DNA of 64,000 nt from Isoetes taiwanensis (Eukaryota > Streptophyta > Lycopodiopsida > Isoetales > Isoetaceae): NCBI GenBank assembly GCA_021234155.1, contig JAJEKV010000648.1:1-64000 (forward strand), given 5' to 3'. Shown here piece after piece: positions 32,372 through 44,169 of the stretch; position 1 is the first letter of the stretch, and the number at the start of each line of letters is the position of its first letter. The translations under genes and the position numbers were made by a program. The notes below the pieces were generated by a model. The model was given only the letters and a program-made list of their open reading frames with translations, did not search any database and was not told the DNA's origin.

Positions 32372-33610
32372 TTTCCATCCCCCTTCCTTTTTCCTTTTCC
32401 TTTTGCATTGCCATTCTTTTTTTTTTCCTCCTTTTCCCTTTTCGATTTTTTCATTTTACCTTTTCCTTTTGTCTTTTTTCTTCTTTTCATTCCCTTTACC
32501 TTTTTCCTTTTTATTTTCTAATTTTTTCATTTTCTCCCATTCCATTTCTACCATCTTTCTTTTTTCACCTTTTTGTCTAAACCATTTTTCCATTCCCTTC
32601 CTTTTTTGATCTTCCTTTTCCATCTTTCATTTCTTTAGATGCAAAAGTTTTTTTTTTTTTTTCATTTTTTCTTTTCTTCTTCTTTTTGTTTCCCCTCCCC
32701 TTCCTTCCCCTTTTTTCCCTTTTTTTTTTCTCCCCCATTTCCCTTTCCTTTTCCTTTTCCTTTTCCTTTTCCTTTTCCTTTTCCTTTTCCTTTTACCTTT
32801 TTACTATTTTCCTTTTCTCCTCTCCTCCCTTCCCCTTCCTTTTTCCTCCTTCTCTAGCCTTTTCTCTCTTCCACTTTTTCCCGTACCATCCTTCCCTCCC
32901 ATATCCCCCTCCCTTTTCGTTTTTATTTTCTCTTTCCCTCTCCCATATCCCTTTTCTCTACCTTTTTTTTCTTCTCCTTTTTCCAGTGCCCTTTTTTCTC
33001 TTCCATCTATTTTCGTGCCTTTTTTCCTTTCCTTTCCTTTCCTCCTCCTTTGTTCTTTTCCCTTTCCTTTTTTCCATACCTTCCATTTTCTCCTTTCCTC
33101 GCACTTTCCCTCTTTCTTTTTTTTCCCTTCACTTTTTTCCCCTTCCTTCTTCCAGTTTTCTCTATGTCCTTTTTCCTTCCCTTTCCTGCTTCTCCCTCTC
33201 TTTTTCTTTTCCCCTTTTCTTTCTCTTCTTCTCTCCTTTTTTCTCTTCCCCTTTTCTCATGTCCGTTTCCCCTTCATTTTTCTTCTTTCCCCATATTTTT
33301 CCTCTTCTCCTTCCCGGTGTCCCTTTTCGCTACCTCATCCTCCTCCCCCTTTCCCCTTCTCTTTTCCCTTCACTTCTTTCTACCCTTTTCCTCTTACCCT
33401 TTTTCCCTTCCCTTTCCCTTCTGTCCTCACCCTTTCCCTCTTCTCCTTCTCGTAATGTTTTTTTTTTTTTCTTTTTCTCCCTTTCTTTTCCTTTCCCATT
33501 TTCCATTCTCTTTTCCCTTTCCCTTTCCCTTTTTCTTCTTTTCTCTTTTCCATGCCTTTTTGCCTTTCACTTTGCCCTTTTCTCCTTCCTTTTCCTTTTA
33601 TCTTTCCTCT
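32372..33610. repeat. 1.24-kb polypyrimidine tract
   Basis: The plus strand is almost only C and T, with sparse single purines, built from CCTTTT/CCCTTTT-like units; 32,742-32,793 is a regular (CCTTTT)n stretch. Three overlapping Phe/Ser/Pro-rich open frames, the longest over 300 codons, arise only because pyrimidine-only codons never form stops. The tract could adopt triplex (H-DNA) structures. Confidence 0.9.
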
Positions 33611-34590
33611 TAAGAGATCAAAGCATGGCCAATCACGGTGGTAGGAGGTCATGCGATAAATCTCGTCCTTCGGATGCAATCAGATGATCTTAACCATTCA
33701 AATTAGGATTTCTTTCATGACATACGCTAAAACTTTATAATATAAGATATAGATGCAGTGCACGAGGACAACAACTTAAGTGATGGTGGGTAATATAGAC
33801 AATCCCATACAATGAGGAGGGTGACATATTTTTTATCATGCCATCCTTCTTATGTTAGAGAATAACAAAGTATCACAGAGCTACTCTATGAACTTAGACA
33901 AATATCTTTTAGCCAAAGTTCAATATACACTCACGTAGCAATGAAGACTCCAATCATACATATATTATGCTCAATATGCATCGACATTAGTATTGGCAAT
34001 AATGTAAATCATAGTCTATTAGATAATGAAACTTCAAAGCTAAAATATCAGACTCCCGTTCAAAACCGACCTCTTAGATCTGGATTCTTCCTCCTCCGAA
34101 AAAATCACCTAACTATTCTATGTACATTTTAATTTATCATTGTACAGCCCGATTGATTTGCCGTCGGCCATGGCCGCCTGTTTCTGTGCCTTATTTGCAT
34201 TGGCATAGCCTCCTTAGGAGGTGCCTTAACCGCCTCAGCGGGATATTTACATAAATAACCATTGAACATTTTTCTCTGATATAATACAATGGTCATACAA
34301 TATCACAGGTTATTCATATAGGACATTGTTATCACAGGTTATTCATATAGGACATTTACCCTTCTGATATCCAACTCAAAGTTGCCTTGTGATCTTCCCA
34401 AATGCTTGTCTGCCCTGGGGTCATATGTTAATTTTTATTTTTCGTCATCACTGTACTCCAGCATGTGATGATTATAATTTCAATTTTAACATCTTATACG
34501 TTTATTTCTAGTTAAATTAAGAAACACTTATATTTGGAAAATAACTACGACAAGTTAATCCTTAATCCCATTCATTAATATCTTCTTATA
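33611..34590. other. No gene; one 30-bp duplication
   Basis: TTATCACAGGTTATTCATATAGGACAT is duplicated at about 34,300-34,356. A short element-end-like phrase TTTATAATATAAGATATAGA lies at 33,734. No coding motif. Confidence 0.35.
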
Positions 34591-34599
34591 TTTTTTTTA

Positions 34600-34680
34600 T
34601 ATTTATATTATAAAATTATACTGTGTGTCTTCAACGGAGCCCTAGATCGAACGATCGAGGATTTGATCCGCCAACGGTGA
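34600..34680. repeat. Dispersed repeat shared with 48,665-48,750
   Basis: Both contain TATTATAAAATTATACTGT.TGTCT followed by a CCCTAGATC.AACG and GATTTGATCC/AAATTTAACC phrase. Here it leads into a GT microsatellite and then a purine tract. It is likely the terminal part of a non-autonomous transposon family. Confidence 0.55.
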
Positions 34681-34683
34681 AGA

Positions 34684-34797
<114 letters not shown>

Positions 34798-34847
34798 CTT
34801 GTGTCAAAATTTCAGTTAGTCAACGGATGCACTCAATCCAACAGTCA

Positions 34848-35003
34848 AAGGGTGAAAGGGAAAAGAGTAAGGGAAAAAGAGACGACAAAATGGAATGAAA
34901 GGAAGAGGGAAAGGGGAAAATGGCAAAAGGAAATGGAGAAGGGGAAAAGGGCAAAGAGAAAAATAAAAAAAGAAAAATAGGAAAAGAAAAAAATAAAAGT
35001 TTC
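34848..35003. repeat. Polypurine tract, left part
   Basis: GGGAAAAG/GGAAAGGGGAAAA-type units, nearly free of pyrimidines. The same kind of sequence resumes at 38,449-38,672 beyond the LINE, which suggests the LINE inserted into a longer purine tract. Confidence 0.7.
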
Positions 35004-35011
35004 TTTTTTTT

Positions 35012-38000
35012 CGAAGAACTGTGTCATCAATATATTAAAAGAATGGTAATGTTACAAAGCAAGTGAGGAGGAAGGAGAACTGCCCCAAAGAGACAGCGAT
35101 ATCTCGACACTCCACAACAAACTCACAGAAAAACTGCAACTCTATTGCTGTACAAACCGACCATCACCATCTACAACACCCAAGATTTCCCGCCAAATGG
35201 CAAACTTCCGTTCTACTAATCCCGAGAACACCAGAAAGCTTTGAAATAGTAAGATCCACAACCGTTGCCGCTTCCAAATCAGCCACACCAACCAAGCCAC
35301 GCACAGATGCAAGGCTTGCTGCCGCAAGAGCGGCCAAGCAGCAGGATACACATGAAGCAAAGAATGGCGGCTAGTCAATCTCACCGAAATAGAGCCCCGA
35401 CCCAATCCCGTGCAGCCCGCAAGTGAGGGCATAAAACCGCATAATGCTCCACAGTCTCAATGATGAAGGCCATAACAAGGGCGAGAGGGCTCACACCGGG
35501 CCTAAAGCCCGACTCACAAGGGCATTCACCCCCGACATACGGGTGCACCACACGCCACGTAAGCACCCTAAACTTCGGTGGAGGAAGTGAGCTCCATGTC
35601 CACGCCCAAACCGAAGGCCATCAAGAACAGAGGAAGCTGCGAGACCACTTGCCTCAGCTAAAGAGAGTGTCATGAATAGCCAAAGACCCGGACATAACAA
35701 GACCGCACAAAACAAGAAGACACAACATCTAGATGAACCTTCCAAACCTGCACCACCACATCATCCTGAGGGACTATAGGTATGTATAGCGGAATACTCC
35801 CCGCCACTTGTTTCCAGATAGCCCGGTCACTGCCCCTCAGGCGAAAGTGAGCTCCAAAGAACTCCCACAAAGCTAGCTGACCACCCCAATACCAATCCTC
35901 CAAGGTGAGCACAGCAGCTCGCCTCCAACGGGCCTGCGTCCGAGCATGCATGCAGTGGCAGCCAAGGGCAAGCGCGCAGGGTAGAGGGAACCCACAAGAA
36001 AGGAGAATGGTGATAAACTGAGGCATAATCTAGCTGGAAGAGCACACGCACATGATCCCAAGCCCACAACACCCCCGTGAGAAAAGGGGAGGCATGTGGG
36101 AAAGGCCGGAGACCATACAACAGTGCCCAGGGCAACTCCACATGCACAAACGGCTTCCCAAATGCCACACAATGGCGAAGAGACTGCAACAACAGCGCCA
36201 CACCAGGAGAAGATGCTCCATCCTGCAGAGTGCTCCAAACAAACTTGGAGACCAACACCTTACTATCAGCCAAATCCGAATGGCCAAGCCCCCATCCTCC
36301 CGGGGGTGGAGACACTTCCACCAAGCCACTTTAACAACCGCCCCTTCATCATTCCCGCCCCATACAAAATTTCTAACAATCTTATCCAACGCCTATATCT
36401 TACCCTCATCGCAGATACTGTATACACATGAGTGCTAGAAAGTACTGACTTAGCAATAGTGATCCTACCTGCCATGGACAACTTGCTACCCTTCCACCAA
36501 TCGAGGTGTTTCTGCAACCCCTGCAAAATCTCATCCCACACCCTCCCCATGGAAACATCCCCTCCCAACAGCTTAGTACACACATTACCTGGAAGCACCT
36601 TCCAAGGGAATAGAGCCAAACAAGGGGGGAGGCGAGTCACCGGGCCCATAGTACGCGGAGCATTTACCCCAATTGTAAGAATGCCCGAGGCCAAGGAGAA
36701 AGTATCCAGCAAACCCTTCACATTCCAAGAAATTCCTCTCTTCGCCACCAAGAAGAGGAAAGTGTCATCGTAACCGTTAATAATCTGGCGGCTACCATCC
36801 TACATCCCAAGCCCATCCACCACCCCCTCCTCTCGCAGAGCAAAAATAATCGAGATAGTGCCTCCGCCATAATCGTGAAAAACAAAACGGGCCAAGCACC
36901 CCCGACGCACCCTCCGCCTAAGGAGAAAAAGGTAGAGGGTTCACCCCCGCACACCACCGTAGCTCGTGGCCGATCTATGCACCATGACGTTTCTCGAAGC
37001 GTGGACCACAGCCCAACGCTAACATCATGGCAGACAAGAACTCCCAATGGATACTATTGTAAGCTTTGGCAAAGTCAAGCTTAAGATAGGCAATGCCTTG
37101 ACCTGTTCTCCTGGCCTAATAGAGGCTCTCATAAGCTGCGGCAACATTAGTCAAAATGATCCTCCCAAGAACAAACCCAGACTGCACCTTACTAATGGAA
37201 GAAGTCAACACCGGCTTCAACTTCTCTGCTAGGGCTTTCGCAATAATCTTGTACACAGAGGATAACAAGGAGATAGACCTCCAATCATTAATAGTAGAAG
37301 GCTGCTTAACCTTAGGAATCAAGGAAATGCATGCGGTATTCAAGATCCTATCCATTTGAGAAGACTGCAGCAACTCAAGATACACCTGGTACACAAACTC
37401 ACCAGCCCACTCCCAATAAGTCTGAAAGATCTCCACAGGGATGCCATCCAGCCCAGATTTATCCTTGGCCATGCACCTACATGCCTCCGCTAAATCCTCT
37501 CTTGAGAGTTCCTGCTCCAAGCTCTCACGCTGACGAGGCAGAATAGATGGCTTAACAGCCCCAAAACAAGCTCCTGCATCTCCTGCTCATAGGGAAGAGT
37601 GCGCTGTGCGAAAAACCCTGAGAAATGAGCATGCACATACCTCTGCAAATCAGCGGGATCCTCCAAAGTCCCGCCATCGCAAAGCAAGGGGACGCCATAG
37701 ATGCTGTGATATCGCCCGCTTAGCCGCCTCGAAGAACACCGATTTAACTTGTGTCCCCTCCTTCAACCAGGTGAGGGCCGCCTTCACACGCCAGCCTCCG
37801 CACTTTAACCTGCTCCAGCAACAATACGCTGCAACACCGCATTCTCCCCTAATGCCATCGGTGCACCCGAACCTTCTCCAACTCCCCGATAGAGACCATG
37901 CAACTCCTACCGGCCTCGCCGCGACACGCCGTCTACCAAAGACCTTGGCAAAACGCTTCACCCTCGGCCAACGGTAGCCACCATACCGGGCATACCCTTC

Positions 38001-38448
38001 GAGAGATGAAAAGGTATCAAGCCACAACTCCCGGCACCGGGCCGAGAAATCCGCGACGCCGTAAGCCGGGTGTTCAAACGAACACCGCCCTAGAGGGGAG
38101 AGGCAACCGCATTCCTCGACCGACAAAACCCGAGGGTAATGATCAGAAATGGAGGTAGACGAATGTTACTCCGCAGCAAAGAGGGCACACCATCTAGTGC
38201 GATGGGGAAGCATAGCACCGGTCATGCCTAGCGACGCCCCGCCGGCACCAATCCGCTTATTACAATAGGTGAAAGACAAGTCCCCGTGGACCTCAACCAA
38301 GGCCAAATCTCAAGAACAAACGAGACCACCGGTCTCTCTCAAACCAGCCCCCTACTCGCCTACCATATTGAAGTCCCCTAACAAAGAACTTGCTGAACTG
38401 CGAACCCACCAGGGCTCAAGAACTTATTCCTGACCGCGGCCCATAAAG
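35012..38448 (-). mobile_element. L1-like LINE, 5'-truncated and degenerate
   Basis: Read from high to low coordinates: endonuclease remnants with L-L-G-D-F-N-M-V near 38,380 and the S-D-H-Y-P motif near 38,145; reverse transcriptase; a W-G-G-N-D-E-G...W-W-K-C-L-H-P region near 36,380-36,290; and a zf-RVT-like C-terminal block (C-P...E-T-V-E-H...C-P-H-L) near 35,460-35,400. The ORF1 part and endonuclease start are missing, so the 5' end is truncated at about 38,448. The 3' end at about 35,012 abuts a T run (35,003-35,011 on the plus strand), i.e. a short A tail. A possible 12-bp target-site duplication (34,981-34,992 and 38,451-38,462) lies in purine-rich sequence and is weak. Several frameshifts are present, so it is immobile. 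A 5'-truncated relative lies at 44,170-45,026. Confidence 0.85.
36430..37687 (-). pseudogene. Reverse transcriptase domain of the L1-like LINE
   Basis: Pieces in collinear order: pre-RT segment (37,687-37,520); RT fingers/palm (37,520-37,116) with K-D-K-S-G-L-D-G-I-P, L-I-P-K-V and W-R-S-I-S-L-L; then L-D-F-A-K-A-Y-N-S-I-H-W (about 37,085-37,045) as motif A; and Y-D-D-T near 36,775 in place of the usual F/Y-A-D-D-T, so the Ala of the catalytic box is missing. After this comes the thumb region G-S-K-L-S-M-A-G-R near 36,480. At least two frame changes are needed. In an active element this enzyme would copy the transcript at the nicked target. Confidence 0.8.
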
Positions 38449-38674
38449 CAGAAAAGAAAAAAGAGGGAGGGAGAAAGGAAAAAAGAAAAAAGGAAGGAAA
38501 GGAAAAAGGGAAATGGAAGTAGAAAAGGGAAAAGGAAAGACAAAAGGGCCTAACGACCAAAATTCATTAAACCGGACGATCAAAAAGAGAAATGGGCAAA
38601 GCGAAAAGGAAAGGGAGCCGGAAAATGGAAGAGGGAAAAAAGGAAAAGGAAAAAAGAAGGAAGGAAGGAAGGAA
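38449..38674. repeat. Polypurine tract, right part
   Basis: GGAAAAAGGGAAA and (GGAA)n units between the 5' end of one LINE and the 3' end of the next. The last part (38,657-38,675) is a regular GGAA repeat. Confidence 0.75.
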
Positions 38675-39149
38675 GTTTATTTTAACGCCCACCGGAGGCC
38701 GAGGCCTATGAGACGGACATGCAGAGAACAGCAAAGAAGCCAAAACCCCAACACCAAAAAAAAAAAACAAACAATGTAATCAGACAAGAGAACCCTACTA
38801 CGGGATGAAAAACCCCCACTTGGGAGGAAAACCCTAACAAGAGGGCTCTCAAATACCATGCCCCGAAGAGCAAGTCCGACGGCCAAATCCGGCAGGATGT
38901 AAGCTCCCGGCCGCTACCATAGGTGATGCGAGTAATCGATGTAGCGGTGTGTCGAGCATCTAAGATCGGTGTGCACCGCCGGACTGGCATATGCCGGGCA
39001 TTTGGAGGGCATGGTGCTCATCCTCTATCACGTGCATCTCACAACACCGACATATCCTCTCCTCCTCGGGGATCCCGTGCCCGCCATTCACCCCCTGGCC
39101 GACTGCTTCAATTCGAGGTAATGGGAACCCGCCCCTATGGCAGCAATAG

Positions 39150-42100
39150 CTCTACCGGGGATGTGTGCTGGCACCGATGGGGTCCATGCTCAAGGCCGGG
39201 ATTAATCTGGCGTGATAGTGCTCGCCTTGGGCTTTGCAAGAGTAGAGGCATCCCATCGTGGTGGCAAGATAGCCCGCGATCCAATTGCCCATTCTCAAGA
39301 TCCGGAATGCGCGGTGCCACCATATGTTGGTAATCCATAGACCACCTCCTAAACCATCCCTTACGATTGCTCGTGCCATACCCTCTTGAGTTACCGAGGG
39401 GGCGTCGTTAACAACACGGCCTGTGGGCAAGCGATGCTCATCCATCCCATCCACCTTATGGAAGCAAGTAAGATGCCCGGCAAGATAGCGTATCGTCAGA
39501 AGGCGAACCCCCGCCTCATACAACAAAAATCGTCACGGTGCGGTGTCCTTCACTCCCAAGCTATATGTCAAGAAAGCTTTTACGCACCCTTTCCAACCTA
39601 TCCCACGTGTTTTGCTAACTGGCTGGGCCCCAAACCTCCACCCCATATAGCAAAGCACCGCTCGACCAAAGCCCTAAAGAGGTGTGCTCTCCCTGCCCGA
39701 TCCACATAGATCTATCCAGGCAACGGCGTTTTTGCACCGTAAGATATAAAGCCTTCCAAACAGAGCGGCTCTCCTCTCCACACACTCATCCCACAAACAT
39801 GTTAGTAGTGAAATCAATTCCCGGATACTTGAAGCTCGCACCATCTCCACTTCCTCGGCCCCCGTAATATAACTTCCCGGGATAGGGTGTTTGCGAGGAC
39901 AGGATCGTGAGAAGCTTAGTTTTGTGCAAGTTCTTTGTCATTCCCGTTGCCCCACAGAATCCCGAGGGCATCCAAATCGCCGTGATACCGCTGGCCGTAA
40001 GGGCTAGCAAAGCTACATCATCGCGATATAGTAAGCGGCTCACGAGGTCGTACCGGATAATTGCACCCGGCTCCCCATGGTGCCGCATCCACGTCTCCAA
40101 GCTATCAATGTACAACCCAAAAGCGTTGGAGACAACGGGCAGCCCCGCTTAACTCCCATAGTGCTAGCTACCGCCGATCTTCATAAAGGCGGTCAAAGCA
40201 TAAATCCCATCATAAAGCTGGTGCACCCCATTCTCGCACTCCCTGTGGAACTCGCAATTCTTGCAACCTCTACCACAAAGATGTCTCGGGGGCGGTATCA
40301 TATGCGATCTTAAAATCTACAAAGCAAGCAATACAAGTCACGCCGCGTGCATTCCCGCTTGCCTCCATCAATACTCTCAAAGTGAAGATATGGTCGGCCG
40401 TGGAGTGAGCCGGGCGAAAAGCTTTTGCCGGCCAATTGCCCGCACCCCCGCCTCCTCGGCCCACTTAGTGAGTTTCTTCTCCACCACCCCTGCGAGGAGC
40501 TTTGCAAACGGCGAAGCTTACCATAATCATCCGGTAATTGTCGGCTCATCCAGTATTACCCGGCTTTATGCACGGGAACAACCTTACTAACCATCCACTC
40601 GAGGGAGCCCCTCGCCGAGCTTGGTTAATGATCACCGCCGTCGGGGCCCTACCACGGATGGGCCACCCCATTTCAACGGCTTCGGCCTGCAGCCCTGCCA
40701 AATCCTTTGCCTTTGCCATTCGCCGGATGCCCGAGACCCCGCGGACATCCTCCCGTGAGCCGTGCGACACCTCTCCTACCCGGATCCGAGACCACGGCAT
40801 TAGCTCACGGGGGGTCATATAACTCCATAGGCGGTGCATCCATTGCTCCACACTTACATTACCGACCACCCGGCGCTCGTATAACACCCACGCCAAAAGC
40901 TTTTGGCTCGCCATGAGCATGTCAAACAAAGGCCCTCGGTTTTCCGCCATGTATCGCTTTCTTGGCTTTTAGGAAGAGCTTATAGTCTTGCAGGACTGCG
41001 GGCGCGAATCGTGGATCTATGACAAGCGCGCCTGGCTCTTTAGAGCCTTGCAATCAGCATCAAACCACGGGTTCTCGGGGAAAATGCGCTGTGTCCCTCC
41101 TTGGAGGGCCCTTCACTGCAAAGGAAGCTCCCAGTGAATGCAAGCGGCGCCTTCACTAGCCATGCACACCTGTCTTGCAAGGTGTAGAAGCTATCAAACC
41201 CCGTAACTCCCGCACCAACACATTCATACCGTTTCCCGCTTCGATGGCGTGGGATGTATGGTAACCCTCCACGCCCCCGATGCGGTGTCTCCACTACTGA
41301 AAGTGCTCCCAATTTAGCATTGACATAAAGCGGGTAGTGATCCGACAAAGCCTCCTCATCCCCCGTAGCTTGTGCCAATGGAGAAGTGTGTAACCATGTC
41401 AAGTGCCGCTGCGGGCTTGAGAAGGTAATCCAACACACTAGCTCCCCATCCCCGCCTATCACTCACCGCAAGTAACACCCCCGAGTGTGGCCATCGATGC
41501 ATACCATTACAAATTACCATGTCAAAAACACGGGCAGGACTGGACCAGCTGCCTGCCAAATGGTCTAGCCACCATATCTTGGGAGTGTGTGTATGCTGAG
41601 TAGCAGCTGTCTCAAGCCAAAGCGGATCGACATTAGCGTCACCTTGGAAGGTCACCGACCTGCAATCGCTGCCGTCAGACGAGCATTGAAATCTCCTAGC
41701 AAAAACACCTCTCCCCTACTTTGTGTATAGCGGTCTATGTCATCATACAATTCCCTATATCGGCATCACGGACATCTCATTAATGCGCATCATGTACCGA
41801 TAGAACTTAGAGCCCGCATGGGGAATGTAGCGCTAGCAAGAAACAATGGGACATGACCGGGGCTCTAATACCATTACCCACATGTAGCGGTTAAATGCAT
41901 CGGACTTCGGTGTGATCTTGCATGCTAAAGGCGTCCCTAAAGTAGCAAGCCACTCCACCCGTGCAGCGTCACGCCATGGCTCATTAGCAAGTGAGAAATC
42001 GCGATATCCTCGAATATCGGCAATCGATGCCCTTCATACTCCTTGTCTCAGAAGGCGATGTCCATGTCTGTCGCGATCCCATTCAAGCCGCCCATACGCC

Positions 42101-42173
42101 GCGGGAAGCCCCTACAATTCCAGGAAACAATGCGAAGACACTTTCCCCATGCTTTGGCTATTTGTGGACCCAT
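39150..42173 (-). pseudogene. ORF2 (APE endonuclease and RT) of the second LINE
   Basis: A candidate start Met at 42,173 is followed by C-L-R-I-V-S-W-N-C-R-G-F (42,140-42,105), the endonuclease N-terminus. The late endonuclease motif S-D-H-Y-P-L-Y-V-N-A is at 41,345-41,316. RT palm motif F-V-D-F-K-I-A-Y-D is at about 40,323-40,297, preceded by F-R-P-A-H-S-T-A-D-H-I-F. The catalytic box reads L-L-Y-R-D-D-V-A-L-L at about 40,034 (Y-A-D-D changed to Y-R-D-D), followed by G-A-T-G-M...N-L-H-K-T-K and F-K-Y-P-G-I. The H-S-T-x-D-H-I-F and F-K-Y-L-G-I-type phrases fit RTE/CR1-group elements better than plant L1. Frames change repeatedly, so the enzyme cannot be made. Confidence 0.75.
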
Positions 42174-42179
42174 CGAGTG

Positions 42180-43411
42180 CACGAGGGACGGTGGCGTGGT
42201 TGGACTAACTTCGAGGCTGACTGCTCCACGGGATCCCGATGGATGTGTTGCGGTTGTGGAAGGCCTCAATCCGCCCTCTCCCTGCTGCGGCTGATGCCCA
42301 CGGACTCTGCCCTGCGGCGCCGTTGTTGCATGGGAATCTCGGGGAATGCGCCTCCAGAATCGCTGTCGGCGAGGAGGCACATATACCTTCATCTTGCCAT
42401 TAACCAAACCAGCAGCCCCCGGCTTTGCCGAATCTCTCTTATCTTGACCAACTCTTGGCTTCTCTCCGTTGTTGCGGGCGTGAGATCCGGATCCGGTATA
42501 TGGGCGTACCTTTCAGCGGCAGTGCGGTGCAACAACAAAAGATTTTGCCTCCCAATCCAAGGCGCAAACTTAACTAGCCGAGGTCTCATGCTCTGGGTCC
42601 TCCACCCCTGATTGGACTCTTGATAACCAAATACCGTAATTGGGCTTTGCAAGTACCAGGGTGGTAAGCTTACGGCAAATCTCACCTTGCTCCTCCGGCA
42701 ATCCCCGCACAATAAGGTTGGGCGGCGTGCACGGATGTCTTGCTCCTCACGAAGTACCCTCGATTCCACGAGCCACCCCTGCGGCCTGCGGTATGGGGGG
42801 TGCTGGTGCAGACGGCTGTGGTGCACTCGGGACTCGTTGCACCTCCATTAGAGGTCCTGCATCTCTTTCGTAAGTGGGCCATATGGTTCTCTATATGTGA
42901 GCATCTTCCTCGACATGTCCCTTTGTCTACCTTTGCTTCCTCAAGGAATGGAGCACGCCCCGCGCTTTGCTTCCCACATCCTTTTCCTTAGCATCTATCC
43001 AGACCAGCCATGCTTGTGACTTGTACACCCTCTGCTGCGGCAACCCCTTCATGTCGCCCATGCTTTGCGCCATGTCTTCCATCCATGGCGATGGACCTTA
43101 TCCAAGCGGTGCCCCATCTCCGTGACTAGCTGCGTTGTTGCTTGTATCTCCCCTCTTATCTGGTCATTATCCTTTTGGGCTCCCCTGCAATCATAATCCC
43201 CGAGCCGAACTTCCACAAGGGAAATTCGGCTCATTCGTTGGAGAAGCCGCTTTTTGAGCCCCCGGGCGTTGGTCCCGTGATGCCTCCAAGCTTGTCAGAA
43301 ACTTAGCCGGAGGGAACCGGCCTGTTCTGTACAACCCGATTGCCACTGTGATACCTGCTCTGATGGGGACGAGGTATCCAAATTGCGGGCTCTTTTCTTC
43401 AACGCATGCAT
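42180..43411 (-). pseudogene. ORF1 of the second LINE
   Basis: A possible start is the ATG at 43,411-43,409 (MHALKKRARNLDTSS...), stopped by a TGA after about 50 codons. Further down, 43,234-43,049 is Gln/Asp-rich with heptad-like spacing (possible coiled coil), and 42,826-42,389 contains R-P-R-L-V-K-F-A-P-W-I-G-R-Q-N, resembling the RNA-binding part of LINE ORF1 proteins. It would act as an RNA chaperone for the element. Confidence 0.55.
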
Positions 43412-43640
43412 GCTGTCAGGGGTTGCCATAGAGGGCCGGGACTGTCAGGTGGATTCCGTCGACTAAAACAGAGGAAACACCATACAAATCATAACCGACG
43501 GAAAGCTCGTTCGATAAGCTTTCCAACGAGCCCAAGAACACCTGAATCTGACACCGGAATCCCGAGTTATGAGCAAAAGAACAGGGCTGAAACCCTAAGC
43601 GCCAGCATGAGCGCCTAAGAGAGACAAGGGGACAAGGAAA

Positions 43641-44158
43641 ACTAAAAAACAATAAATATAGACATAATATGTTTGGAAACAAGCAAGAAACCTATATTTT
43701 TTTATTTTCCTAGTCTTTGATTTCATATATACTGCATAGATTCATATCACGCTATTGGAGGATAAATCTACATGACCGGATTTTCGAATTCATATTGACT
43801 AATCCATGTGAGAAGATATGTCATTGCTAAGTAAACTCTCAAGTTCTATAGAAAATTTTCTTGGTAAAGCAGATCCAAATCCAATGCTACTAAACTCTCA
43901 CATTTGTCAAAAGACTGGAACACTTCGTCCCTTGTGGCTGAGCTCAAACTTCTATATCTTTGCTCAACAGCCAAGTCCTTTAAGAGTAATGCTACTGAAA
44001 CTATTCCCAACTGCATGTTACTTTATAACATAGTGCAATGCCATGTCAGAATCTGGAAATGACTTTGGCATCAAGGATGGTTGTATTCATATATCAGAGT
44101 TGAAAGCAAGAGAAAAAAGATAAGGGCTAGAGGGAAGATTATTCTCTAATGAAGCCAA
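43641..44158. other. AT-rich DNA, no gene
   Basis: Pre-insertion DNA between the two LINE loci. A 71-codon plus-strand frame (43,818-44,030) has no recognisable domain. Confidence 0.3.
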
Positions 44159-44169
44159 CACCACAATTC
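44159..44169. repeat. Target-site duplication, left copy
   Basis: CACCACAATTC, identical to 45,027-45,037 on the other side of the truncated LINE. Confidence 0.85.

Larger units (their letters stand above)
38675..43640 (-). mobile_element. Near-complete LINE of a second lineage (RTE/CR1-like RT)
   Basis: A GC-rich block of about 4.9 kb with both ORFs represented in order: 5' leader (43,640-43,412), ORF1 (43,411 to about 42,180), ORF2 endonuclease (42,173 to about 41,300), RT (about 40,600-39,790) and a C-terminal region to about 39,150, then a 3' UTR ending with AATAAA on the minus strand near 38,680. Its RT differs from the L1-like neighbour. CpG is abundant, unlike the AT-rich flanks, suggesting that it inserted relatively recently, yet frames are broken at many points. 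The exact ends and target-site duplication are not resolved. Confidence 0.75.

Noticed and set aside
32686-33687. A 333-codon open frame, the second longest in the window
   Set aside because: It lies wholly in the polypyrimidine tract, where codons lacking purines cannot form stops. The product is Phe/Ser/Pro/Leu low complexity, and the other plus-strand frames are also long.
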